Source of the DNA: a bacterium
GTDB taxonomy: Bacteria; Zhuqueibacterota; QNDG01; JAGLOF01
Assembly (NCBI GenBank): GCA_016934955.1
Contig: JAFGRY010000017.1
Location: 97,108 to 161,107, forward strand
Direction: 5' to 3'
Length of the DNA stretch: 64,000 nt
Shown here piece by piece: positions 8,271 to 18,892 of the stretch; within the stretch, counting starts at the first letter, position 1; the number at the start of each line of letters is the position of its first letter. The notes below the pieces were generated by a model that searched no databases, had not been told where the DNA came from, and saw nothing but the letters and a program-made list of their open reading frames with translations. The translations under genes were made by a program, and so were the position numbers.

Positions 8271-10550
8271 ATGAAAATCAATGCATCAAAATCTACAATT
8301 AACCGGGTGGCCTTCATCGGCAACTACCTGCCGCGCCAGTGCGGCATCGCCACGTTCACAACAGATCTTTGTGAGGCAGTCGCTGCCCAATATCAAAAAA
8401 CTTCCTGTATTGCACTGCCGGTTAATGATATTGAGGCCGGCTACGCGTATCCTGCCCGGGTGCGGTTTGAACTCCGAGAGAAAGATATCGATTCATATCG
8501 GCGGGCTGCCGATTTTCTGAACCTGAACGGCGTGGATATCGTTTCCCTGCAGCATGAATACGGTATTTTCGGGGGACGCGCGGGGAGTTACATTCTGACG
8601 CTTCTGCGAGGATTGCGGATGCCGATTGTGACCACTTTTCATACCGTTCTCCGTACCCCTGATCCTGATCAGAAGCGGGTGCTGGAAGAATTGGCGGCCC
8701 TGTCCGACCGGGTAGTCGTGATGAGCAAGCGAGGTGCTGCCATGCTTCAGGAGATCTATGGCGTGCTGCCGGAAAAAATAGACCTGATCCCCCATGGCAT
8801 TCCGGACGTGCCGTTTGTGGACCCGAGCTTTCACAAAGATCTGTTCGGCGTAGAGGATAAATTCGTCCTGCTCAGCTTCGGGTTACTGTCAGCCAGCAAA
8901 GGGTTTGAAGATGTCATCTCCGCTCTACCCGCAATTCTGGCACGGCACCCGAATGTAGTCTATATAGTAGCCGGTGCGACTCATCCGCACGTGCTCCGGA
9001 ATGAAGGTGAGGCGTACCGCCTGTCTCTGCAGTGGCTGGCCCGGGAGAATGGAGTGGAGGGCCAGGTGATTTTTTACAACCGTTTTATCAGTTTGAAGGA
9101 GCTGGTGGAATTTATCAGTACCGCCGATATCTATATTACCCCCTATCTCAATGAAGAGCAAATTACTTCGGGGACACTCGCCTATACGCTGGGAACCGGC
9201 AAGGCGGTGATATCCACACCGTACTGGTATGCGCAAGAGATGCTTGACGAAGGAAGAGGTGTTCTGGTGCCGTTCAAGGATCCCGCCGCACTGGCTGAGC
9301 AGGTGATCGCCCTTCTGGACAATGATGCGCTGCGGCATGCGATGCGTAAGCGGGCGTTTGTTTTCGGGCGGGAGATGATCTGGCCCAGAGTGGCTCAGCG
9401 ATATATGGCGAGTTTTGAACGAGCGAGGGCGGAACGCCACTATTTTCATCATCCGGACCTCACCGTTAAAACCCTCGATAAACTTCCGGGCGAGCTGCCG
9501 ACGCTCAAGCTAAACCATCTGAACCATATGACCGATGAAACAGGAATCCTGCAGCATGCCGTTTTTACCATCCCCAATTATTCCGAAGGGTACACTGTCG
9601 ACGATAACGCCCGGGCCATTATCGTGAGCGCGCTCCTGGAGGCGTCGGGCAGTGAATTGGCAATGAAATTTACTTCCCGGTATCTGGCGTTCATCTGGTA
9701 TGCCTTCAATCAAGAGCTGCGACGCTTTCGAAATTTTATGGATTATCAGCGTCTCTGGCTTGAGGAAAAAGGGTCCGATGACAGCCACGGCCGTACGTTG
9801 TGGGCGCTGGGTTCATTACTGGGCCGATCAAATACGCCAGGTATCTATAGTATGGCTGGCTGGTTATTTGAAAAGGCTTTGCCGGCGATTCTTGACACGA
9901 CGAGTCCCCGTGCATGGTCGTTCGCGATCATCGGGATCGGGGAATATCTGCAGCGGTTTGCCGGTGACCGACGGGCGGCTCAGGTCCGGGATGAGTTGTC
10001 CGGGCGGCTTCTCGCCCTGCATCAGAAGAATGCGACTGATGACTGGTGCTGGTTCGAAGACCGGCTTACCTATTGCAACGCTGCGCTGCCTCATGCTCTG
10101 CTCGTATGTGGTGAGGATGCTTCCGATCCTGCAATGACTGAAATCGGATTGAGATCGCTGGACTGGCTTGCGGCTCTTCAGAAGGCGGATGCGGGACATT
10201 TCGTTCCGATAGGCTCCAATGGTTTTTACAAGAAGAATGGTGAGCGGGCGCGGTTCGATCAACAGCCGGTTGAGGCACAATCCATGGTTTCCGCATGCCT
10301 TGAAGCGTACCGGGTTACGCTGGATAAACACTGGCGAAAGGAAGCCCGCCGCGCTTTCGAGTGGTTTCTGGGACGCAATGATCTCAACCTTCCGCTGTAT
10401 GATCCAATTACCGGAGGCTGTCGTGACGGGCTGCATTCCGATCGAATCAACGCGAATCAGGGGGCAGAATCGACGTTGGCTTTTCTGCAGGCCCTGCTTG
10501 AATTGAAACTCACTGAGACCGTCATTATGCCGCAGGAGAAAAGCAAGTAA
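8271..10550 (+). CDS. Two-domain GT4 glycosyltransferase with C-terminal (alpha/alpha)-toroid-like domain
   Basis: LPRQCGIATFTTDLCEAV...SLQHEYGIFGGRAG...TTFHTVL...YITPYLNEEQITSGTLAYTLGTGKAVISTPYWYAQEML; C-terminal half FDHxx-like NHLNHMTDETGILQHAVFTIPNYSEGYTVDDNARAI. Confidence 0.88.
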   Translation: MKINASKSTINRVAFIGNYLPRQCGIATFTTDLCEAVAAQYQKTSCIALPVNDIEAGYAYPARVRFELREKDIDSYRRAADFLNLNGVDIVSLQHEYGIFGGRAGSYILTLLRGLRMPIVTTFHTVLRTPDPDQKRVLEELAALSDRVVVMSKRGAAMLQEIYGVLPEKIDLIPHGIPDVPFVDPSFHKDLFGVEDKFVLLSFGLLSASKGFEDVISALPAILARHPNVVYIVAGATHPHVLRNEGEAYRLSLQWLARENGVEGQVIFYNRFISLKELVEFISTADIYITPYLNEEQITSGTLAYTLGTGKAVISTPYWYAQEMLDEGRGVLVPFKDPAALAEQVIALLDNDALRHAMRKRAFVFGREMIWPRVAQRYMASFERARAERHYFHHPDLTVKTLDKLPGELPTLKLNHLNHMTDETGILQHAVFTIPNYSEGYTVDDNARAIIVSALLEASGSELAMKFTSRYLAFIWYAFNQELRRFRNFMDYQRLWLEEKGSDDSHGRTLWALGSLLGRSNTPGIYSMAGWLFEKALPAILDTTSPRAWSFAIIGIGEYLQRFAGDRRAAQVRDELSGRLLALHQKNATDDWCWFEDRLTYCNAALPHALLVCGEDASDPAMTEIGLRSLDWLAALQKADAGHFVPIGSNGFYKKNGERARFDQQPVEAQSMVSACLEAYRVTLDKHWRKEARRAFEWFLGRNDLNLPLYDPITGGCRDGLHSDRINANQGAESTLAFLQALLELKLTETVIMPQEKSK

Positions 10551-11551
10551 TGGTGCATTCTGATAGTGGATTGTTAACGCGTGATGCCATTAATCCGATC
10601 CTTACAGCCGCCCAATGGCCCTACCCTGTGACAAGCGTCTTTAATCCCGGAGCGGTACTGCTGCCGGACGGTGTGACCCTGCTTCTCTGTCGGGTGGAAG
10701 ACCGGCGTGGACATTCGCATCTCTGCGCTGCCCGCTCACGCAACGGCATCGATGGTTGGGAGATTGATCTCCGGCCGACCCTGCATCCCGATCCGGAACA
10801 CTGTCCTGAAGAACTGTGGGGCATTGAAGACCCCCGGATAACCTATCTCGATGAATTACATATGTATGCCGTTGTTTACACAGCGTATACGCAGACCGGA
10901 CCGGGAGTTTCCCTGGCACTGACCGAGGATTTTCACTGTTTTGAGCGTTATGGTCTGATCATGCCGCCTGAAAATAAGGACGCAGCCCTTTTGCCCTATC
11001 GCATTAAAGGGAACTGGGCGTTGATTCACCGGCCGTTCAGTGCTTCATCCGGGAATATGTGGATCTCTTATTCTTCAAATTTACGGGATTGGGGCGATCA
11101 CAGGGTGATGATGAAGGCCAGACAGGGAGGATGGTGGGATTCCCACAAGATAGGACTCACTGCTCCACCCATTGAAACGCCAAAGGGCTGGCTCATATTG
11201 TATCATGGTGTACGGCAAAATGCGGCCGGCTCACTTTACAGAGTCGGAGCGGCCCTGCTTGATCTGCAGAGACCGGACATCTGTTTAAAACGCAGTGATG
11301 AGTGGCTGTTTGGACCGGAAGCATCATACGAACGGAGCGGTGATGTCGATAATGTCGTCTTTCCATGCGGGGCCACCATCTGCCCTGACGGTGATACGAT
11401 CCATATCTATTACGGTGCCGCGGACACGAGCGTTGCAGTCGCGACCGGGAGCAAGACGGCCATTCTGGAATGGCTGGCGTGTAATTCGACGAGTCCATAC
11501 AAGTACATAAAAAGAAATAAGTCAAAAAAGTGCAATTGTGGCTCGGGGTGA
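10550..11551 (+). CDS. GH130-family glycosidase/phosphorylase
   Basis: NPGAVLLPDGVTLLLCRVEDRRGHSHLCAARSRNGIDGW...GIEDPRITYLDELHMYAVVYTAYTQTGPGVSLALTEDF; start overlaps the end of the preceding GT4 gene. Confidence 0.88.
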   Translation: MVHSDSGLLTRDAINPILTAAQWPYPVTSVFNPGAVLLPDGVTLLLCRVEDRRGHSHLCAARSRNGIDGWEIDLRPTLHPDPEHCPEELWGIEDPRITYLDELHMYAVVYTAYTQTGPGVSLALTEDFHCFERYGLIMPPENKDAALLPYRIKGNWALIHRPFSASSGNMWISYSSNLRDWGDHRVMMKARQGGWWDSHKIGLTAPPIETPKGWLILYHGVRQNAAGSLYRVGAALLDLQRPDICLKRSDEWLFGPEASYERSGDVDNVVFPCGATICPDGDTIHIYYGAADTSVAVATGSKTAILEWLACNSTSPYKYIKRNKSKKCNCGSG

Positions 11552-12014
11552 GTCCACGATTTTTCGCTTCAGACCGGGTACTCCTTGGTCACCCCCATCA
11601 CATATATCTGCCAAGCCAAGCCGCATAGAGCAACGAACGCGGAATTGATGAGCAGATCCGGGCTGCCCTTCGATCCAGATTATAAATGTCACCGGATTAC
11701 TGTTCGTCCATCAAACAAATACAATCCTGAGCCGCCACGCCCCTTTCAATGTACCCTGTTTATGCCGGAGTGTCCGTGTAGCAGCAACGCGTGAATTCCG
11801 GCAGTGAAAAAAAGTTGATTGTCAGAGTATTTTGTATTAATTTAATATGTGTGTATACCCCTTATCCAGTAATGGTTTCTGTGCATTGAATGGAAAGTGC
11901 TCGTTTCCGTATCAGGCCGGAATGTTAACATGTGCAATTGATCGTTCAACGGTGACACACAGTTTACCGTTGTGCGACAGTAAACGGTAAAAAAAATGGT
12001 ACGCGAGATACTGT

Positions 12015-12722
12015 ATGAAAAAGAATTCAGACATCAGACAAATCTGTGCTATCTGCGGCAAGGCGTTCGCTGCGGCTGATATTGTCGCAGGGGCAGTCGT
12101 ACGTGATCCGGTAGCGGAGCTGATCCGTAAAGAACATCCCGGCTGGGCTGAAAATGATTTTATCTGCCAATCCGACCTCTCGGATTTTCGTTCCAAATAT
12201 GTGCATTCACTGCTGGAATCAGAAAAAGGGGAACTGAGCGATCTGGAGCATGAAGTGCTTGACCGGCTGCAGGAGCAGGAGCTGCTTGCAAAAAACGTCG
12301 AAGAGGAGTACGAGCAGGATTGGACCTTAGGGGAACGTCTGGCGGACAGGATCGCCTCGTTTGGCGGAAGCTGGAAATTTTTAATCCTGTTCGGAATTGT
12401 TCTGACCCTGTGGATCGCCATCAATTCCGCGGTGCTGCTCCTGAAACCAGTCGATCCCTATCCATTCATCCTTCTGAACCTGCTGCTCTCATGTCTCGCC
12501 GCGATTCAGGCTCCCATAATCATGATGAGTCAGAACCGGCAGGAGTCGAAAGACAGAATACGGTCCCAGCATGATTATCAGGTCAATCTGAAAGCCGAGC
12601 TGGAGATCAGGCAGCTGCATGAAAAACTGGATCATTTGCTCCAGCAGCAGTGGCAGCGGCTGGCGCAGATCCAGGAAATTCAGATGGAGCAACTGGCCGA
12701 GCTGGGCAGAATCAAGCGGTGA
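12015..12722 (+). CDS. DUF1003 membrane protein
   Basis: CAICGK N-terminal Cys motif; GERLADRIASFGGSWKFLILFGIVLTLWIAINSAVLL...PYPFILLNLLLSCLAAIQAPIIMMSQNRQESKDRIRSQHDYQVNLKAELEI. Confidence 0.93.
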   Translation: MKKNSDIRQICAICGKAFAAADIVAGAVVRDPVAELIRKEHPGWAENDFICQSDLSDFRSKYVHSLLESEKGELSDLEHEVLDRLQEQELLAKNVEEEYEQDWTLGERLADRIASFGGSWKFLILFGIVLTLWIAINSAVLLLKPVDPYPFILLNLLLSCLAAIQAPIIMMSQNRQESKDRIRSQHDYQVNLKAELEIRQLHEKLDHLLQQQWQRLAQIQEIQMEQLAELGRIKR

Positions 12723-12821
12723 CCCTCTCCGCAGGGAGAGGGGATGGTGTTTCAGCATAACGACAGGCATCCGGGCTCAAGGCAAGTACGTAACGGCGGT
12801 TACCGCAGGAGGTGTGCTATC

Positions 12822-13301
12822 ATGACATTTGTCGAGCATGTTTTCAATGTGTTCCCCTTTACCTGGACGGAGATACTCTGCGCCATTGTCGCGGGCGCCG
12901 TTGTCGGGGCTGAACGGCAGCTCTCGGGAAAGCCGATCGGCATCAGGACCGGCATTCTCATCTGTCTTTCCACCTACGCGTTCGCGACCTTCGCCAGCCT
13001 CAATCCGTCGGGAACACCGGATTCCTCACGTATCGTTCCCCAGATCATCACCGGGATAGGGTTCCTGGGAGGCGGGGTCATTCTGACCCGGAACGGCATC
13101 GTCGTCGGTGTCACTTCGGCCGCCTGCATCTGGATTCTGGCTGCAATAGGCATCACCATCGGCCTTAATTTTCCCTATACAGGAGTAAAGCTCGCTGTTT
13201 TGTCAGTGGTGCTGCTGCTGGGCATTGAAAACCTGGAAAAGCGCATTACCAGCCTGCATCAGGGCGCGCATCGTAAACAGCCCAAAGAAAAAGGTGAATG
13301 A
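12822..13301 (+). CDS. MgtC/SapB family membrane protein
   Basis: WTEILCAIVAGAVVGAERQLSGKPIGIRTGILICLSTYAFATFASL...IVPQIITGIGFLGGGVILTRNGIVVGVTSAACIWILAAIGI. Confidence 0.93.
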   Translation: MTFVEHVFNVFPFTWTEILCAIVAGAVVGAERQLSGKPIGIRTGILICLSTYAFATFASLNPSGTPDSSRIVPQIITGIGFLGGGVILTRNGIVVGVTSAACIWILAAIGITIGLNFPYTGVKLAVLSVVLLLGIENLEKRITSLHQGAHRKQPKEKGE

Positions 13302-13742
13302 CGGCCGTGATGCAGGCCGCATATGCGGATACCGGTTTGCCGCAGACCGGCGCTCCGCGCGTGCTGCGTCTGCCGTGGCGGGCCGGATTCTGTGTGTCAT
13401 GATAAAGTGCTTGCGTTCCAACCCGGATGTGGTTACATTACTGTAATCCTCGTTTTATTAATCGCGTTGTATCGGCGCCATCAACACGTTTCACTGTCAT
13501 CCGAATACTTTCACCGTAGGTGTTGAACCGTTCATGCCCGGTATCAGGCATACCTGTGCGTACCGGAAACGAGGTGTTCTCCATTTTGTTATTGTATGGA
13601 TCATCGGCGATGAGCCGTCGGACGGTCTCCATTGTCATGACACTGCCGACCGATAGTCCTGAAAAGAGGCTGACATTCCAACACTGTTCCCTCCGCCATG
13701 CGCGGCCAAGACAGTCGTTTACCAGCGATAAGGGAAAGTATC

Positions 13743-14132
13743 ATGTACGAAATTGAAAAAAGAGAGTACGGCTATAAACTCACGTTCAGGGGGATGATCA
13801 GGGGCGAAGAGATGAAAGCCTGGGTTGATGACTCGAAGAAAGAGCTTGCCGATGCTCCCGAAGCGTTCGGAGTGTTCGTCGATATGCGAACCCTGAAACC
13901 GATATCCGTTGATGCGCAGGTGCAGATGCAGGAAGGGCAGCAGCTCTACAAAGCGAAAGGCATGGTTCGTTCGGTGGTCATTGTCGACAGCGCGGTAACG
14001 AAAATGCAGTTCAAGCGGATTGCCATACGAACCGGCATCGATGAATGGGAACGATATATTGATGCATCGGCCAATCCCGACTGGCACAAGGCCGGTATGG
14101 CCTGGATTAATGACGCCATCGATCCCGATTGA
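13743..14132 (+). CDS. STAS/SpoIIAA-like small protein
   Basis: MYEIEKREYGYKLTFRGMIRGEEMKAWVDDSKKELADAPEAFGVFVDMRTLKPISVDAQVQMQEGQQLYKAKGMVRSVVIVDSAVTKMQFKRIA; RBS-like AGGGAA upstream. Confidence 0.65.
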   Translation: MYEIEKREYGYKLTFRGMIRGEEMKAWVDDSKKELADAPEAFGVFVDMRTLKPISVDAQVQMQEGQQLYKAKGMVRSVVIVDSAVTKMQFKRIAIRTGIDEWERYIDASANPDWHKAGMAWINDAIDPD

Positions 14133-14383
14133 TGAGGAGAGCGGACCTGTTTCCCCCGCCGGGGGGATCAGAGTAACGGATATGCATCACTCCCGCATTG
14201 CCTGTTGAAATAGATGATTTTTCTCGTTACATTAATCCATACTGACCATTATCCGAGTACCAGCCGATTTTTTGAACCGTCTGTTCCGGATCACACTGCC
14301 GGGGGATGCATCTCCTCTGCCGGTGCGCTGACCGGATTCGACCATACGCACCCGCGTTACTGTATCAGAACAGGGAGGGAAAC

Positions 14384-16441
14384 ATGAACAGCGCTCTCAC
14401 CGGAAACGAGCGGTCCGGTTCGGCTTCAGCCTGGATCGCCCCCGTAATGGCGTTTGCCGCGGCCTATCTGCTCTACGCGTTCAGCGGAGCCAGAGGCATA
14501 TTCTGGGGTGATGCCGGAGAATTCGCCGCAGCCGCGCGTACCCTGGGTATCGGTCATCCCTACGGCCATCCGCTATTCTGGCTGCTGGGACGTCTGAGTA
14601 TGATCATCGGTCCCGCTCATCCCGCGGCCGCCATGACGGAACTCACGGCCCTTACCGGTGCCGGTACGGCTGCCGCCGCCGCCATGGTCGCCCGGGAAAT
14701 ACTCTCGGAGAGGGTGAAAGGAACCGCCCGCACAGTCATTCCCGTCACAGCCGCGCTCACGTTTGCGGTCATGGAGACGGTGTGGGCCCAGGCCACGTTC
14801 ATCGAAGTGTACCAGCTGCAGGCGCTGCTGGCCATGCTGGCGCTGCTCTTTTTTCAGCAGTATCTGAACCGTGAGGATGCGCGCAGACTGTTTGCCGCCC
14901 TTTTCTTCTGGGGCCTGTCCGCCACGCTCGGCATCTATATCGGCATTCTGGCCGTTTTACCCATTCTGGTGCTGATCCAGAGACGGGGACGTCTGCCGGC
15001 GATCTCGCCCGGTGTCGCCGGAGGCGCGGTAGTCTCCTTCGTTCTCCCGCTCACCTTGTGGCTCTATCTGCCCGTGCGCACCGCGGTGCATCCGCCGTTT
15101 CTCTGGGCGCGGGTTGATTCCTTGAGCGCGTTTCTCGCCTACCTCTCCAGGGCAATGTATGAACATATCGTTCCCGCAGGAGCGGCTGCCTGGAGCATCT
15201 CACTCTCCCGCACAGTGATGATACTGCTCGGCAACGTCGGTGTGTGGGGCGGTCTTCTTGTCCTGGTCTGGCTGATCCGAACGATCAAACAGAGGACCGC
15301 GGACCGGCTTTGGCCCTATCCGGCGGCGGCATCAGCGGTGCTGCTGATATCAGGACTGCTGATACCGCTCTCCCTTTCTTTCCGGCAGATGGTTGACATG
15401 GATGTCTATTTTCTCCCGGCATTTCTCCTGCTGGTTCCTGTCTTCACGTCCGGGCTTGAGACGGTCGCCGGCCGCCTGAAGCCGGGTGCCGTCTGGCTTC
15501 TGCTGCTTCCGGTAATCGCAACCGCTGCCTGGCAGTGGTCAGGGATATCTATCGCGAACAAGGACACTATCCGGCGGTTTCAGACCTGTCTGGTTACCGC
15601 CCTGCCCGCGGGATCCACACTGATCCTTTCTTCCGATGAAGTGGCCTATCCACTCTTCGATGCAGCCTATGTTGCGGGGAATGAGAAGGGATTTCGGGTG
15701 CCGCTCACGGAGGAAATACACATCGAAACCGTTCTCGACACCTCGCTCCATGCTGCGTCCCCCCATTTTTTCGAGCTGACCACCTATTTCACCCGGGAAA
15801 TCCTGCCCCGGTACCGTTTCGCTATCGCCGGACCCCTGCTCGCTCATGAAAGCGATTCCTCTGCCGCCGCCCTGCTTGAACGCCGGTTCAGCATGCTGTT
15901 CAATCCCGACACTCTCGTCCCCGGAGAATTGAACCGGCTGGACAGGCTCAGCATGGCGAGGATATGGTCCCGGCGCGGAGTGTACTGGTTTCAGCTGTTC
16001 AGTCAGGCGCCTTCAGGAAGCGGCGAACAGCAGGCGACGCTGCAGGAAGCGGTCCGCAGTTTCCGCAACGCATCCCGCTTCGATGATTTCAGCCTGGAAG
16101 GGGCGCTGCATGCGGCCAATCTTGCCATGGCCCTCGCGCGCACCAGTGACGGAGATGCGGCCGAGGCGGCCGCCCGGCAGGCGCTGCGTCTCAACTCCCG
16201 GTCTCCCGAGGCGTTCCGGGCGCTCTATTTCCTCTCGGTGCAGAAGCAGGATTATGAGCGGGCCATTACCCATCTGAACAAGGCGATGCAGCTGTCCCGG
16301 CCATCCGCCGATGACTATGTCAAACTGGCAACGCTCTACCTCCTTACCGGCCGCAGAGAGGAGGGCGGCGATGCCTATCAGCGGGCCCTGGATCTGGGCG
16401 CCGCACCCCAGCCCGGCCTCGAGCAGGCGATCGGCCTCTGA
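14384..16441 (+). CDS. DUF2723-type multi-TM membrane protein with C-terminal TPR region
   Basis: ARGIFWGDAGEFAAAARTLGIGHPYGHPLFWLLGRLSMIIG (DUF2723 hallmark), many TM helices; C-terminal SRSPEAFRALYFLSVQKQDYERAITHLNKAMQLSRP TPR-like. Confidence 0.88.
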   Translation: MNSALTGNERSGSASAWIAPVMAFAAAYLLYAFSGARGIFWGDAGEFAAAARTLGIGHPYGHPLFWLLGRLSMIIGPAHPAAAMTELTALTGAGTAAAAAMVAREILSERVKGTARTVIPVTAALTFAVMETVWAQATFIEVYQLQALLAMLALLFFQQYLNREDARRLFAALFFWGLSATLGIYIGILAVLPILVLIQRRGRLPAISPGVAGGAVVSFVLPLTLWLYLPVRTAVHPPFLWARVDSLSAFLAYLSRAMYEHIVPAGAAAWSISLSRTVMILLGNVGVWGGLLVLVWLIRTIKQRTADRLWPYPAAASAVLLISGLLIPLSLSFRQMVDMDVYFLPAFLLLVPVFTSGLETVAGRLKPGAVWLLLLPVIATAAWQWSGISIANKDTIRRFQTCLVTALPAGSTLILSSDEVAYPLFDAAYVAGNEKGFRVPLTEEIHIETVLDTSLHAASPHFFELTTYFTREILPRYRFAIAGPLLAHESDSSAAALLERRFSMLFNPDTLVPGELNRLDRLSMARIWSRRGVYWFQLFSQAPSGSGEQQATLQEAVRSFRNASRFDDFSLEGALHAANLAMALARTSDGDAAEAAARQALRLNSRSPEAFRALYFLSVQKQDYERAITHLNKAMQLSRPSADDYVKLATLYLLTGRREEGGDAYQRALDLGAAPQPGLEQAIGL

Positions 16442-16623
16442 GCGGGAGGGAGATGGTCCATGGAACGGACGATCCCTCCGGCGGCGGCTCTGCTGATCCT
16501 GTTATTGGGAACGGCAAGGACCCGGCAAACGGAGCGGCCGCGTCTGCCGTGTCCCAATGCGGCGCAGCTGGCCTGGCAGGAGGCATAAGACAGATCCCGC
16601 TGCTTCGGTCAATCGCCTGGGCA

Positions 16624-16700
16624 AGAAACGAAATACAGGAAGGTCATAGTACGTATTCTATTTTCGTTTCTTTCGTGATTTTCGCGGGTGAATTCGAGGA
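16624..16700. repeat. CGAAA-rich intergenic imperfect inverted repeat, copy 1
   Basis: AGAAACGAAATACAGGAAGG...TATTTTCGTTTCTTTCGTGATTTTCGCGGG; the reverse complement of 16660..16676 (ACGAAAGAAACGAAAAT) recurs exactly at 30758..30774. Confidence 0.7.
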
Positions 16701-16731
16701 TGAAAAAATGTGATGAAAGGGAACGCTCCCC

Positions 16732-17100
16732 ATGAATCCAATCGTAATCGTCATTATCAATCTGGCCCTGGTGTCTTATTCCATCGGCGTCTGGAGTGAA
16801 CGGATTGCGGGACGTCTTCGTCCGGGCCACCTTGTTTTTTTCTATCTGGGCTTTATCTGTGATACGTGGGGTACGGGTATGATGTTCGGGTCGGCCGGAA
16901 AACTGCTCTTTAATTTTCATGCCCTCACCGGCGTTCTGGCGATCGTGCTGATGGCCGTGCATGCGGTCTGGGCCACGGTGGTCCTGATCAAGAAAGGTGA
17001 AAAATGGATCACCGTATTTCACCGCTTCAGTATCACGGTCTGGGTGATCTGGCTGATTCCCTATTCCGGTCCCATGCTGCTGAGGGTATTTGCAAAATAA
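16732..17100 (+). CDS. HsmA/TIGR03987-like 4-TM membrane protein
   Basis: MNPIVIVIINLALVSYSIGVWSERIAGRLRPGHLVFFYLGFICDTWGTGMMFG...FNFHALTGVLAIVLMAVHAVWATVVLIKKGEKWITVFHRFS. Confidence 0.75.
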   Translation: MNPIVIVIINLALVSYSIGVWSERIAGRLRPGHLVFFYLGFICDTWGTGMMFGSAGKLLFNFHALTGVLAIVLMAVHAVWATVVLIKKGEKWITVFHRFSITVWVIWLIPYSGPMLLRVFAK

Positions 17101-17194
17101 CCATCGTGATACATCGTCGGTACCGGTGATCAGCCTGCATACATCGTTCGGCCGGCATACAGTCCGGTACCTGCAACAATGGAGGAAGCCTCAT

Positions 17195-18703
17195 ATGAGT
17201 GATATGCATACGCTTGACAGGCGGTCGTTTCTCAAGGCGGGCGGCGCCGCCCTTGCCGGAATCGCCCTCTCTGGTCCGGGCTGTTTTCGTTCCGGCGGGA
17301 AGCGTCCGAATATCGTCTTCATTCTGGCAGATGACCTTGGATACGGCGATGTGGGATGCTACGGTGCCTCCGCGGTTCCGACACCCAATATCGACCGCCT
17401 GGCCAGGGAAGGAGTACGGTTTACCAGCGGCTACTGTTCGGCTGCCACCTGCACTCCCACCCGGTTTTCACTGCTGACCGGGAAATACGCGTTCCGGCAG
17501 GAGGGCACCGGGGTGGCGGCGCCCAACGCCACGGCGATCATTCAGCCCGGCACGGTAACCCTGCCGTCGCTGCTGAAACAGGCGGGCTATGCCACCGCGG
17601 TCATCGGCAAGTGGCACCTTGGTCTCGGCGAAGGCGAGCAGCCGGACTGGAACGGCGAGCTGAAGCCGGGCCCGCTGGAAATCGGGTTCGACCGCTGTTT
17701 CCTGCTGCCCACCACCAACGACCGGGTGCCCAGTGTCTTCATTGACGATCACCGGGTCAAGGACCTCGATCCCTCGGATCCGCTCTGGGTCAGCCGTGAA
17801 AACCTGGACGGGCAGCCCGACGGAAGCGAACTGAGAGACCGGCTGCGCATGGACTGGAGCGACGGGCATAACTATTCCGTGCACAACGGCATCGGCCGCA
17901 TCTGGTATTTCGGCGGCGGGCACGCGGCCCGCTGGCGGGATGAAGACCTGGCCGATACCTGGGTGAAGGAGTCCGTGCAGTGGATGGAGGAGCAGAAAGA
18001 AAATCCCTTCTTTCTTTATTTCGCCTCTCATGATATTCACGTCCCCCGCATGCCCCATGAGCGCTTTCAGGGCGCAACCAGCCTCGGCTACAGGGGTGAC
18101 GCTATTGTCGAGCTCGACTGGTGCGTGGGGCAGATACTCGCTGCCCTGGACCGCCTGAACCTGACCGGGAATACGCTGGTGATTTTCGCCAGTGACAACG
18201 GCCCGGTGCTGGATGACGGCTACAAGGACGGCGCCGTGGAGCGGCTCGGCGATCACACACCTGCGGGTCCCTACCGGGGCGGGAAGTACAGCGTCTATGA
18301 AGGGGGAACGCACACGCCCTTCATCACCCGCTGGCCCGGCACCATCGCTCCCGGCGAGTCCGATGTCCTGGTGTGCACGATCGATATGGCGGCCAGCCTG
18401 GCCGGCTTCACCGGAGAGAAACTGCCCGCGGGATCCTGCCCCGACAGTTTCGATGTGATGGATGCCCTCCTGGGAAAACCAAACGCACCCGGCAGGGACC
18501 ACCTGGTGGAGGAGGGGAACGGTCTGGCACTGCGCGACCGCGACTGGAAATTCATCCGCTTCCGGGACGGCCGCACGGAACTGTACAATCTCACGGCGGA
18601 TCCGGGAGAGACAATGAATCTTATCGGGACGGAGACGGACAGGGCGGAGGCCATGCGGAAGCGGCTTGAAGAGATAGAGAAGGCGGGGGCGAGCAGAGTG
18701 TAA
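17195..18703 (+). CDS. Sulfatase (arylsulfatase A-like), Cys-type
   Basis: RRSFLKAGGAALAGIALSGPGC Tat/lipoprotein-like N-terminus; RPNIVFILADDLGYGDVGCYG; active-site CTPTR (CxPxR) in SAATCTPTRFSLLTGKYAFR. Confidence 0.95.
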   Translation: MSDMHTLDRRSFLKAGGAALAGIALSGPGCFRSGGKRPNIVFILADDLGYGDVGCYGASAVPTPNIDRLAREGVRFTSGYCSAATCTPTRFSLLTGKYAFRQEGTGVAAPNATAIIQPGTVTLPSLLKQAGYATAVIGKWHLGLGEGEQPDWNGELKPGPLEIGFDRCFLLPTTNDRVPSVFIDDHRVKDLDPSDPLWVSRENLDGQPDGSELRDRLRMDWSDGHNYSVHNGIGRIWYFGGGHAARWRDEDLADTWVKESVQWMEEQKENPFFLYFASHDIHVPRMPHERFQGATSLGYRGDAIVELDWCVGQILAALDRLNLTGNTLVIFASDNGPVLDDGYKDGAVERLGDHTPAGPYRGGKYSVYEGGTHTPFITRWPGTIAPGESDVLVCTIDMAASLAGFTGEKLPAGSCPDSFDVMDALLGKPNAPGRDHLVEEGNGLALRDRDWKFIRFRDGRTELYNLTADPGETMNLIGTETDRAEAMRKRLEEIEKAGASRV

Positions 18704-18892
18704 CCGCTGCTGGAGAGCGGAGGCCGGAGCCGGGAAAGCCGCGCAGCGACGGTTGTTTTCCGAGACCGTGATTGATGTCCGGTCTATATTTCAAAACGCC
18801 AACGAAGGACACGGAGGGCGCGAAAGGAATACAATAATGGAAACACGTTTTTCATATCATGTGTCCTGGCGGATTAACGATGGAGTCTTCCA

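Noticed and set aside
11585-11794. 69-aa ORF after the GH130 gene
   Set aside because: No clear RBS or domain and atypical composition; probably intergenic.
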